DNA of 64,000 nucleotides. Origin: Hirudo medicinalis. Taxonomy: Eukaryota; Annelida; Clitellata; Hirudinida; Hirudinidae. Where the stretch lies: contig MPNW01000054.1 of NCBI GenBank assembly GCA_011800805.1, positions 119,350-183,349 of the forward strand, given 5' to 3'. Position numbers and translations under genes: made by a program. Below are positions 47,904 to 59,100 of the stretch, piece after piece; the first letter of the stretch is position 1, and every line of letters begins with the position of its first letter. The notes under the pieces are model-generated. The model saw only the letters and a program-made list of their open reading frames with translations. It was not told the DNA's origin and did no database searches.

Positions 47904-50813
47904 ATGTCACACTGCAATATAAAATTCGATAACACGTTGAACTTTCTGCCGAGTATCCAGCCTAAGAAGCCTCGAACCAGAAGTGTTAGCAGAACAAAAA
48001 CTCCTATTTCTACCAGCCGTTCCACAAGGAGGGGCTACTTAACTCCTCAAGAGAAAAAAGAAATGGAGATAGAAAATAACCAGATTGAAAGCGAAATCGA
48101 AAAGTGGGAAAAAATACGGAAAAATAAATTTATGAGAAACTGTCGCAAGTTGAAAGTCGAAAGCATGGCTCCGGCAGGCTTCGATTTGTTACTGGAAGAC
48201 ATTATGAGATTCGTCATCAGCGTAAAGCCCGGTCCTAAGGATATGATTCGTTGCATATCTTCTTTCTTGGATAAAAAGCTGGAGGAAAACGTAATGAAAC
48301 GATATGACCTGCGCGAAAACATGTATTATGATGGTAATATTAATTTCAGAGTTTAGTTCAAAGCGATCGATTGACTAAAATAGTTTTTTGTTTGTTTTCT
48401 AGATGACGATGACGATGGTAAGATATCTTCTATTGATTTTTGAATGATTTTAGATATTTTTATATCTCTTGCTGAACAATTCCCACTGCCACACCTGTTA
48501 GGCTTCTGCACTTTGGATGAAACTGCCTTGTTCTTGGAAAAGTCGGATATTGATCCTGCTCCTAGAGATATTTACCACATGGAGTACCAGGGGAAAATCA
48601 TACCTCCGTGGAACGAGAAACTCAGTGATTAATTTGAACGTTCAATTAATTAGTAGCTAACGTCCTTCAAGTTTAAACAATTTCGACCCTTTTCTTTACC
48701 AACCCTAGAACCGAAATATCGGGACGAGGCTGGATCATTCTTGGAAAGATCAAAATTTGATCCTGCTCCGATTGATTCCTGTCATCCTCGCTACCAGGGA
48801 GTTCTCCGACCTCCGTGGAACGAGAAACTCGGTAGAATTACCAAAGACATCTTCAAATTATAGCTCAAAGTATATTCTATTTTCTTTCGTTAAGGCGATG
48901 TTGACGAAACCACGACAATGCTGGAGGAATCAAAAATTGACGTCCCTCCAATCACTGAGTTTCAGACAGGATATGAAAAGGGAATCAAACCATCCGTGGT
49001 GATGGTGACAGGTATATTGTTAATTAATTATGTCAACACGATGGGGGTGTTGAAAAAGTTTGACAATTCTTAAATAGGTGGAGGAGGGAGTTTATGATTT
49101 TTTGACGTAAACGGTGTTATTATTTTATGATAAAAACCTAAACTGTACAGATGGCTATATAAAGTTATTGTTAGTAATTGTTAGTTATTTTATAAACAGT
49201 TACAAACTATAAAACTCGTGTTTACTCAACTCGTGTTTTATCAACTGTCTGGTTTACGGCATTTGCGTTTTGTCGAACGTTGGATTGACAGCAGCTAACA
49301 AGCAGGCTTCCCTTCTGATGAATACCTTCTGTTGAGTACCATGTTGTGTTGGCAGATCACGACTGGATTGTAGCATCAAGGCAAAAATTCATTCCATCGG
49401 TTTATTCAAAAAGATGGTCTAGGCAAACCTGAAGCTGTAACTTATTCTGGTGCAACTTACACAGCTATCAGGTCAGGCAAGCCTATGCTTAAGGACTGAT
49501 TATGAAAGGCTACTTGAATTGGAAGAATTCGACCTTATTTGATAAAAAAAGGATGAAAGCAATAAGTTGGTCAAACCTATTCTTATTATGACTGGTTGGT
49601 GGACCGAATGAAAATCCAGGATATCAAAACGTTATTATTATTATTATTATTATATTATTGTTTGACAAATTTAAAGTGGCGTAAGTCCTAAAGGACTTCA
49701 AGGCCACTGAACAAATGCGTCTTGAGTCTTTTTCTAAAGCTTTCAACAGTCGCAGCGGAAGTGACCTCTGGGGGAAGAGTATTCCATATTCTTGGGCCAG
49801 CAATCGCGAATCCTCTATCTCCAACGCTCTTCAGTCTACCCGCCGGCACGATGAGTTGAGAAGATGATGATGATCTCAATCTTTTTCGAGCCGGGATTTC
49901 TGATTTATTGATGTGGCAATTCATTTTCTGAAGCACAACCTCGATGCATTGCCCATTGTAACAAATGCACATGGTAGGTGTGCATTCAATCTAGTAGAAA
50001 GAAGGATGGCTCCTTTGAGTCGAGAACTGGAACTGTCAGATCTAATTTTACCTCACGAGTATTTTGGAAGTCACCTTGATTCACAAGATCGATCAATTCG
50101 GAGGCGTCATTGGATGGGCAACGGCCCCCCTGAATGCTAATGCCCCACCCATCCTGAATTTTGGCTGCCAAACGACAGAGAGTTGTTGGCAATTATTGAG
50201 CCCAAAGAAAATTCTGTTATTTTAATGTACTGAATTGGATGAAGATTAATTCGACTTAATTCGAAATTATTACAATAGAAGAACTTTTGACTTCCCCTTG
50301 GGAAAATGATAGAAGCTGACATAATAAAAAAAATTGACAATAATATTCAGTTTAACAATTATTTATTTTCAAAATAAAAGTCACAAATTCAAAGTGTTAC
50401 ATGATACAATTTAAAATTGTAAATAAAAAAAAATTGGGGATTGTCAATTTGTTTACATAATTTTATTAGGGGTGGTCTTTGGAAGTTTGACAGTTGTTGA
50501 CAAGAGGGAGGGGGTCAAAAATTACCTCAAATTACCTTGTTGGCATAATTAATGGACGACCCCTGAGGCTTTCAATCCAATTTAAAAGGGTGTTTTTTTT
50601 TTCTTTTATCATGCAGATCCGTGTTTAGCGGATGAAAATTCACCGGTAATGGATACATCAGAAATTGATCCTCCTCCGATCGATACCTGTCACTTGGGTT
50701 ATGAGAAAGGCAAAGCAACGGCAAAGACAAAATCTAGTTCCGCATGCTTCAAGAAGGACACCAAGAAGACATCTTCCAAGTCAAGAAGTCAAGTTCTCCC
50801 AGTTGTCCTATGA
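47904..50813 (+). CDS. RIIa-like docking-domain protein with four 'PPID' modules (tandem copy 1)
   Basis: Exons: 47904-48333, 48403-48417, 48502-48624, 48709-48831, 48895-49011, 50617-50813; all junctions phase 1, about 334 residues. A basic, serine-rich N-terminus and a charged helix (EIEKWEKIRKNKFMRNCRKL) precede a segment FDLLLEDIMRFVISVKPGPK...SSFLDKKL, which aligns with the RIIa dimerisation/docking fold of SPA17/CABYR/PKA-RII but is divergent. A 15-bp exon adds an acidic DDDDD run. Four exons of similar length then each encode one module: EKSDIDPAPRDIYHMEYQG, ERSKFDPAPIDSCHPRYQG, EESKIDVPPITEFQTGYEKG, TSEIDPPPIDTCHLGYEKG. The last exon runs on into a K/S-rich tail. A minus-strand LINE tail sits in the last intron. 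The module family is unknown to me. The neighbourhood suggests a flagellar role; that is inference. Confidence 0.68.
49012..50616 (+). other. 1.6-kb intron of RIIa copy 1
   Basis: Bounded by GTATAT and CATGCAG, much longer than the gene's other introns (64-85 bp). It contains the LINE tail at 49625-49940, which explains part of the expansion. No exon seen. Confidence 0.6.
49625..49940 (-). mobile_element. 5'-truncated non-LTR retrotransposon (LINE) with ATT tail
   Basis: The minus strand encodes ARKRLRSSSSSQLIVPAGRL, then GDRGFAIAGPRIWNTLPPEV, then FRKRLKTHLF, the stereotyped C-terminus of CR1/jockey-type reverse transcriptases. After the stop comes an (AAT)n run (plus strand 49632-49655), a typical simple-repeat 3' tail. 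Only the end of ORF2 remains, so it is inactive. It is antisense within the last intron of the first RIIa-module gene. Confidence 0.82.
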
Positions 50814-53440
50814 AACTTAACTAAAATTATAAAAAGTCTTTAATCAAATATTCTTAGTTGGTTGATAAGTGTCATTAAAATTGATGTTCTGCAGAAAGTT
50901 CTCTAATCCTAAGTTCACGTTTGTGCACATATACTTTTTAATAAACGCAAATAAAAACAGCAAATCTTATTAATTCTAACTTAATGTTCTATGGCGAAAC
51001 ATTCGTGGTGACGTAAAAATTGCTAGTTTTAATCGATGTGAACTTTTAATCAGCAAATGGTTGGTGATTTCATTAATTTCGTTTTTTTGGAGCCGAGCTA
51101 GGCCATTTGTCTACATTTGGATGGACTCTTCTAGGTTTCACAAACATTTATAAAATGGTCGCTGCACATAGATTAATTGCAAGGCAGATACTTGATCTTC
51201 CTTTTCAGCCATTTTCAATAAGTTATGAGAGCCGGTGTGGTTCATTTTTAACCCAGAATCTTTGAACTTTTAAAGGTAGTTTAATTTGTGCGTGTTAAAG
51301 TATAAGAAATCCAAATGCTTAGCAAAGATAGCCATATGGTATGATATGATTTCCATTCGGCCATTCTCTGGTCGGTTAAACATAGCCGTCATACAAACCA
51401 GCTTCTATTGCAGATTTTCTTCATAATGTTCATGCTCTGCAACAGCAGTTCCAACCAATTGTAACCAATGCTTATTTTAACTTATCGTTTGCGATGTTTA
51501 TTTATTTCGATAGATTAAATTATTTTGCAGGCACAGAAGCGCCTTTTAGAAGAATACATAGAATGTCTCAAAAATTCAAACCGTGAGAACATTCGATTGG
51601 CTTCATCGATTCCAACGAAGCCGAAAAAAGAAACCAAACGAAAACCTACAGAAGTTAAAAAAGAATATAAAAGAAAATATTTTGGTAAGAAGGAATTGGC
51701 GATAACAAAAACTAGGGAGAGAATGGGAAAAATAAGGCCTGTGTTTGTGGAACTCATCACGGAGCTGGAGAGAGCCATCTTGTGTCACAGACCAGAAAAT
51801 ATCAAGTCATTCTCTGCTGAATACTTAGAGTGCAAATTAACAAAGAGAGCTCTTTTCGAAGAAGCCTACGATGAAGATTTCGACCGTGATTAGTATTATT
51901 ATTGATGATGATGGAAGCGATTGCAATTGCACATCGATGTTCACTTAGTTTACAATGGTTACTCCAGGAACACAATTTGTGGGGAGGGGCAACGGCGCCC
52001 ATGAGTGGTTGTTGCTCCCCCTGGAAAAAGATGAAATGACGTTCCTGGATTAATCGACTTATTACAATTAAGATTGAAATTTTAAAAATGCTGTAAGAGG
52101 ACATCTGTAAATCTCATTAAATTAATGAAAATCCGAATTCTTGATATAGAATGGATTCATTTGAACTTGCAAATCTTAAAAATACTATTAATTTAATCTC
52201 AGTTTCATTCATTTCATCATTCCAGCTATGATATTCTGATCGTTATACTGGTAGTCTGCGAATGAAACATATCACTTACTATTTTTAGCATCAGAATGCT
52301 ATCAAGAAGAAGAAGAGGAAATTCCAGAACAGGAGAAAAAACACGTTAAGCCATGTGTTAGGTGTTCCTTCGAATCAGAATTGCGGACACTTTTCCGCTA
52401 CGAAATGACAGAACTCACTGGAAGAGAACCAGGAACCACAGAATCATATGAAGCAGGTAAATCATTTCCCTAGAGGTTCCACTGTTGATGACCAATTCAA
52501 GGCATGATTATTCTTCTGTCTCACGATGTAGCTCGGTGTTTATCGAATGTTGATAAAGCCATGGCAATGGAGGAAGAATCCAAAGTCGACGCCCCACCCA
52601 TCGACGCATTTCATGTAGGATATGAAAAGGAGGTCGAACCGTGTATGGCCGAAGGTAAATTGTTCCAGCCTCAAAGGCTAATTCAAATTTGTTGCGAATA
52701 AATAAATAATGATTATTTTTTGCCTTCATGACGTCGATAAACTTAGAGGATGAAAGTTCACCGGTAATGGAATCGTCAGAAATTGATCCTCCTCCGACTG
52801 ATCCATCGCACATGGGCTATGAGAAAGGTACACCATGAAAGCAAAAGTCTGGCCTGCGTAATAATTACCATAACTTTCTTAATTAAAAAGGAACGGAAAA
52901 GAAGGAAAGTACCAAGTCAAACAAAACGCCAACAACAGTTCAGCGCAGTTCCACAAGTCTCAAGGAAGATGCCAAGAAGACATCTTCCGAGTCAGGAAGT
53001 CAAGTCCTCCCAATCGCCACATGAAACTTAACCAAAGTTATAAAATAATTTTCATCAATTATATTTCTTTGTCGGATTAGCATGTTATATCATTAAAATT
53101 GAAGCTCTGTAGGAGATTTTCCATTTATAACAGCTCCCATTTGTGTGCATATCTCGAATTTTTTTTTAGAGTGAATAGCAAATAAAAACGGCAAATCTTA
53201 TTAATACTAACTTAATGTTATGTGGCGAAACATTCGCGTTGCCTAAAAATTGATGAAGTTGTGATCAATGTCAACTTTTAATCAGCGAATATTTGGTGAT
53301 TTCAATAATTTCATTTCTCTGGAATCCAGCCAGGCCAACCAGCTATGTTTAACTGCATCCTTTCACGATTCGCGAACATTTGAAAATGATCGCTACTGAT
53401 TGTTCAAAAAAAGGCAGATGTTCGGGTTTTTCAGCTTTCA
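50617..53440 (+). repeat. Tandem duplication of last exons and 3' flank (50617-51260 vs 52747-53440)
   Basis: The last module, K/S tail and several hundred bp of 3' flank recur about 2.1-2.2 kb apart. Shared non-coding blocks include GCAAATCTTATTAAT, CTAACTTAATGTT, GGCGAAACATTCG and AACTTTTAATCAGC in the same order (about 50960-51060 and 53190-53290). Non-coding similarity shows the duplication is fairly recent rather than ancient exon shuffling. Confidence 0.8.
51531..53024 (+). CDS. RIIa docking-domain protein with two 'PPID' modules (tandem copy 2; first exon not located)
   Basis: Exons: 51531-51885, 52289-52456, 52532-52654, 52747-52827, 52891-53024; phase 1 at all junctions after the first exon, which starts in phase 0 and needs an upstream start exon I could not place. 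A lysine-rich linker leads to FVELITELERAILCHRPENI followed by KSFSAEYLECKL, a clear RIIa dimerisation/docking signature (L..L.RE.L..qP.nI..F.A.Y.E). The next exon is acidic and holds CVRC. Two modules follow: EESKVDAPPIDAFHVGYEKE and SSEIDPPPTDPSHMGYEKG. The tail (KEDAKKTSSESGSQVLP) is nearly that of copy 1 (KKDTKKTSSKSRSQVLP). RIIa domains dock on A-kinase-anchor or radial-spoke-type helices, typically in sperm flagella. A 63-bp intron before the tail is absent from copy 1. Confidence 0.68.
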
Positions 53441-54637
53441 TTAATAATGAAAACAATAACATTAATTGTTGGTGTGATTATGCATGCCAGTTAAAATATT
53501 GACCCCCTACTTTGTCATCAAATAAAATGAAAAATGTGGATGCAGGAAAAGTAATGATAACCAACCGAAAAAATATTAAAGGCATACGTATTTGTAATGT
53601 AATTACTCAAAAAGTTACCGTGCTAAACATTTTCTATAATATATCATAATAACGATGATAATAATGTTTAAAAAAAATAACGCTGGGAATTCAAAATATT
53701 TTTTAATGACAAGGTAAATCATTTTTAAATAAAGGCCAATATTTTCAAATCAACAATTAAATCCAATGAATGAGATCTGGGAACATGAAAAACTGAAATA
53801 CAAAACAAGGAAAAGATAGTTTTTTGAGGAGCTCATTACGAGCTTGGAGAGGAAATTCTGATTCGTAGACCAGAAACATCAGGTACTTTTCTGCTCGCCA
53901 ACCCTCAATCCAAATTAACCAGTATTGTTGGGCTTGAAAAGGTCTTCAGTGTTGGTTTTTCATTTAAAAAAATTATTTACGAAATATGGTTTGAAATACA
54001 TTAAAAATTTCATAATTTCATAATTTTTGTATCACTCCACCATCCGGTCAGCTGGAAAGGTCACCATGACAACGGAATGATGGATGCATTTCTGCATTTT
54101 AAATAAATGCCAACCAATCAGAAATGTCACAGCGAATATTCTTCTCTTCATCTCTTGTAAATTTAATCCCGACTACCTCTGAGATCAGAAAATTCATTTT
54201 GATTTTTTTCTGCGTTTGAAGTTTTGCAAAGCGTGAAAAATATTTCATCAAAAATTAAAATATCGCGAGATGACGAGAGTCATAGAAGATGTATTTTTAA
54301 ATCATAGATTTATATTTTCTCATGATAAATATGAAAGAATTCATTTTTGCCATCAATTTGAAAAGACATTCAATAAATAATGTTTTAAAAAATAAATTTC
54401 TTAATAAGGCTTTTCGTTAGACTTTAATATCCTAATAATTTGTCTCTAAATTTGCTTAATGGCTACTTTAAGGTCGATGTTGATATAATTCATTCATCAC
54501 CGTGGTAACCATTTGTGAGACACGTGACAAAACACCAAACTCCAATTACAGTAAAGGTAGCGACATTGACGCTTTGTGAACTTGGGAAAGGCCGTAAATC
54601 ATCTGCTCTCTCGTCATCGTTATCTCACCAAATCCTG
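53025..54637. other. Spacer downstream of the tandem array
   Basis: Contains the duplicated 3' flank (to about 53440) and the dead RIIa copy listed separately. Otherwise AT-rich with no supported gene. Confidence 0.45.
53819..53933 (+). pseudogene. Decayed third copy of the RIIa exon
   Basis: Plus-strand sequence encodes FEELITSLERKF then a stop, and in another frame ILIRRPETSG and NPQSKLT. It parallels copy 2 (FVELITELERAIL-CHRPENI and the ECKLTK region) at the nucleotide level: GAGGAGCTCATTACGAGCTT here against GTGGAACTCATCACGGAGCT in copy 2. Frameshift and stop break the domain, and no flanking module exon is visible. It indicates the array once had at least three units. Confidence 0.62.
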
Positions 54638-55131
54638 ATGTTCAGAAGTCTGTCTGCCATGATGAAATCCGTATCGTGGAGGTGAGATTGAGACTTTAAA
54701 GTGAGTGGATGGACGTCACTGGATACTCAGAAGTCAATGAGGATTTATGTTTTTCCTTTGGAGCCTTTGTCCCGCCCGTCCATCAACTTCAACGTCCGTT
54801 CACACCATTAACAGCGATCTTAATCTCTTTTAATCATAATTGTTACTTAGTCATTTAATTAAATCAGGTAATAATGTTTGAAATTGATTTAGCAGTCAAT
54901 CTAATTAAGCAATTATTCCAGTCAAACAATCATGCTAATGAAACTAGCAATTCAATTTTCTTGAACAATTCAGTTGATTTTCTAAGGATGGGGAAACTAA
55001 AGATCTCTATAGGAATGAACGATTGCCTATAAGGCTACATTATCCACAGATGGAGTCAACATCAGGCTGATCCAAGCATAGAGACGAATATCAAGACGTA
55101 CAGGCACGGATCAAGGCAGGAGAACGTAAAG
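54638..55131 (+). other. Possible two-exon coding start (weak)
   Basis: 54638-54681 (MFRSLSAMMKSVSWR, GTGAGA donor) joins in phase to 55050-55131 after TATCCACAG (SQHQADPSIETNIKTYRHGS), ending at GTAATT. The join is open and the splice sites are decent, but I found no continuation and recognise no family. Could be chance or a non-coding transcript. Confidence 0.2.
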
Positions 55132-56190
55132 GTAATTTATGATCACGTATTACTCAGTTGCTAACAATCTTGGTTTGATGGATATTGCCGTCTCGACCTA
55201 ATTGCAATAAAATTTATTCCACCATTTACCGGGTATAGAAATTTTGAAATGAAAATAAATTTATCTAAATTAGTAATTAAACAATAATACAAAATTATGT
55301 GTTCGATTTTTGAACGAAACTTGTTAAAGTTTATTCGGTCAGAATTCAGAATTTAAGGCGCTGGAACGGCCATCTTGTAAACAGAAATGTGATTCGTCGG
55401 CCGCGAGAGAGGTCGGGTAAATTCGACCCTGTTCCGCGTAAATTGTTCTCTGCTCGGTAATTATTGGGTCAAGATGTCGGACATGGATGGTTAAGAGGAA
55501 GTAAAGGTGTCATGTTTGTGAATTAGGCTGGTCCAGACTTGTATGCGTAGTGTTATGTTTAACACATTGAATCCATCTTTTTTTGCATTTCTTTTTTACA
55601 ACTTGGTTTTGATGTCATTTGTGAAGAATTGGAAAGCTTTTCTTTGCGGAGGATCGCTGCCTGCCAAAATTCAATCGGATTGACAACACGAACGAATTCT
55701 AAGTTTTATTTTAAGAAATTCTTTATAACAAATTATTCCACATAATGTGAAAAAATAAACTCTGCTTGACAACTTGTCCCGATCAGGATATTCAGTTTGT
55801 CATCGTCGTCGTCACCGTCACCATAGTCACCGTTACCGATGAAATTAAGGTAATCTATCTAACAGAGGGCGTACAGTAACACAGCAACTGAAGTAACGGG
55901 ATATTAAACTGAATATAACGATGTTCCTATGTACAGGTAGCATGATTAGAATAGTTCATTTTGAAAAGTTTCAATCATTCCGCTCATTCGATCTCCCTTA
56001 ACACTTCGGGTACGAGTTGAGTGCGAAGAAGAGATACAGGAGCCTACATCAGACTTAAATTACGAGAAATTTAAAGATATTGCCAGACGTCTCTACTAAT
56101 AACAAAGTTTGACATAACAACACCACCTCTATCTTCGTCATCGTCATCATCCTGGGCTGACATGATCAGCGTCATCGCTACCAGTCTTCG
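55132..56190. other. Intergenic, no supported gene
   Basis: 3' flank of the GPCR gene on the minus strand and AT-rich spacer. Short CGTCAT/CGTCAC runs near 55800. Nothing else recognised. Confidence 0.4.
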
Positions 56191-59100
56191 TCATCCTGCG
56201 TAGTTGATGTGATTCGAACTGTCCGTTATGATTGACATGATGGTTTCATTCATTTCGGCCATCTTCACTCCATTCAAGGTGAGGGTGGCGTTGTTGCCGA
56301 GTACTGTCCCGATATTCACCCTGTTGTGAGGGTGCTTGCCCCTTCTCCTGCCCCCGATGCAAGACCACGCTCGTTGTTTGAAATCCTCGACCAATCCGCA
56401 GTAGATGAAGCCGGTACTACAGGTAGCCACTATCGTCATGCAGACGCCAAACAACTCCGCCCTTCTGAGGTTCGAGCCCTCTTGGCAAGTAGCGATGTGG
56501 TTCGTCCTTTGTGGGTTGAAGGTTATGACCATGGCCACACAAAGAACTGGCAACCAGCAGAGGAACCTGATGAGAGCAGTTGTGATAACGACCATAGTCA
56601 GCTCTTTCTTTCGTTTGGCATCGTTCTCCAGGTTCTGAATGATCTCGTAGTGGTGAGCTTGGCTCTGCGAGCGTGTCATGCCCCCTCTGTGATTGGTCAC
56701 GGTGACGGATGACGTAAGATCCGACTGATCACGTCTCCACACAAGGCCGGCGAAGAACAGGATGATGATTGTCGGGATGATAAAGGCACATGTCAGAAAT
56801 ATGATCTTAAATGAAAAGAATAAAAATCATATTCAGATATTTAATATTACAATTTGAATTTGCACAAGATTTTTGTGCAATGATCACGCGAGGTAGCATG
56901 AGAATTTTACATTTATGCAATTGAATTTTGGTTTATGCTTTTTTTGTTTTCTATAAGATGATCTCAAGAAATGAGTAAATTACAATGGCAAATCGGGAAA
57001 GTGCGAAGACGATGCGAGGAGATCTTCTCATCACTGAAGAACTCCAGAGTGGCACCGGCCGTTTTGAGATTATTTGAAAAAGAGAAAATTAAACATCTCA
57101 AAATATCTCGAGATTAAGCGATGCTGTCAAGACAGCCACGATACTGGGAGGTGTCTGGTTACTTGCGAAGCAGAAATTTTAAATGAAAAATAAAACATCT
57201 TCTAGCGAAAAAATGTCTGAAGACATTTGAATTGACGATGAAAAATTAGATTAAGAATTAAACAGGGCAAGGCAAATATTCTCCCATGATGGCCTCCTAC
57301 TAACCTCTTTTGGTCTTATTTAATCCCAGGTTTATTTAACATACTGCATGTGTGTGTTCCTATAGCCACGAGCCTAGAGCCCTCCCACAGATTAGATTAA
57401 CCGAATCCTGATAAGCTCCCAAGGTCGCGCCGGACCATTTGTTATACCAGAGGGCATTGTACCTTCGCGGGAGGAGAATTTACCCCTTTCGGGCAGACGA
57501 TGGATGCCAGGTTTATAAACAGACTTACTAGAAGGTGTTATGTAATCATAAATTAGATAACAGATTGTCAGTTCAAGAGACTTCATTAAGCATCATAACA
57601 TTTATCACGACATATCCAAATTTGGAGGCCACTATAGTTACCATTCTCTTCTGGGTTAATGGCATAACAGCAATTCATTGCTATTCATCAACAACAATGT
57701 AGATATTCATCACCATCATCATCATCATAATCATCATCATCATCATCGTCGTCACCATCATCATCACCACCATCATCATCATCATAACAAACATCACCAT
57801 CATTACCACCACATTGGCATCATTTATCGAAGGAGATATCGCCTCACAATAACTCGTGAACCTCGTCTCCTATTAGTGTTCATTCAACATCAGTCGGTAA
57901 CACGAGCCAGGTTCCCGTAGACTCTTTAATAGATAAATTCACAAACAAGAAGCGCCACCGGAGCCTCCATGCAAGCGGTGTTCGACTAATCTGAGACTCG
58001 CATCTCCACGGAGAACTCACGTCTCTCTCGTGTCCGTGTGGGTTGTTGTTCCGTGAAACCTTGTTCACAGATCGGTATGTTTGTTTGGATTAGATGTCCG
58101 AGATACGTGGGAGTATTCGTATCAACGTTCATCTGGGATTCATGATGATCATGCTGCTTCTCTCTCTCCGTCTTGGCGAAGTCATCATCATCATCATCAT
58201 CGTCATCATCGTCGTCGTAGTCGTCACCACCTTGGGGATCTATTAAAGATCCAAGTTACTTTCCAATGATTTCCAACCTGTAGCTGCTAAAGATGGTAAA
58301 GTGTTGACGAATCCCCATAAAATAGAGGCTTACCTCGCCTGCCGTTTTGAAACCGAATACAAGTTAAAACGGAGATAAGATTCAGGCCGCGACTTTCTTA
58401 ATCATACCGGTCCCATAATTCATGCCATCGGTCACAGGCGGTGTCTTATTTATTAGATAACACGGTGATAAAGAAGGGAATTATCATCGCCTACCGCGGA
58501 GTTGAGGCCGCTGCTTCATTTGAAGCTTTTGGTGTTTTAATCGTTTTTAATTAAAAGTAACCTTTTCATTTAAGCCCGACCGAGATAAGAGTGAACTCGC
58601 ACGGTACTGTAACGCATTCTTAAATGGTTTTAGGGTGGACCTAGGTCAACCTAACGATGGCTGCCAACATTGTCCTTACATCTTGTTGATTGCGAACATA
58701 TTAATAATGCATTAATTAATAACCAATGAACAGCATTACTAACAACGTACTAAAATGAATAATGTTTGATCGGAAAGGGTTGCGTTCCCTCAGTAATGTC
58801 GAGTTCGCAATGAGCGCCCATGGGAATAAGCGCTATATGAATGGTTGACAAAAGCGCTTGTAACGGTATACATACGGCGCTAAATAAATAAATAAATAAA
58901 CTACAAATAAGATAATGATTGGCCAAAAAATAAATAAAACAAGAGCGACAATATGATAATGAAGCTTCCATTGTTTACCCAAAGGGTTTTCATCTCCTCA
59001 GTCGATGGCGCCTGTTTGCCATCTCCTCCCCAAGTAACATCATCCATGTGGCAGAGGAAGTACTTCCAGTGCGCATAGGTCGGGTTTCCGTCATGGTTGG

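Noticed and set aside
57678..57920. Poly-histidine metal-binding protein
   Set aside because: Reading frame across a CAT repeat in a GPCR intron.
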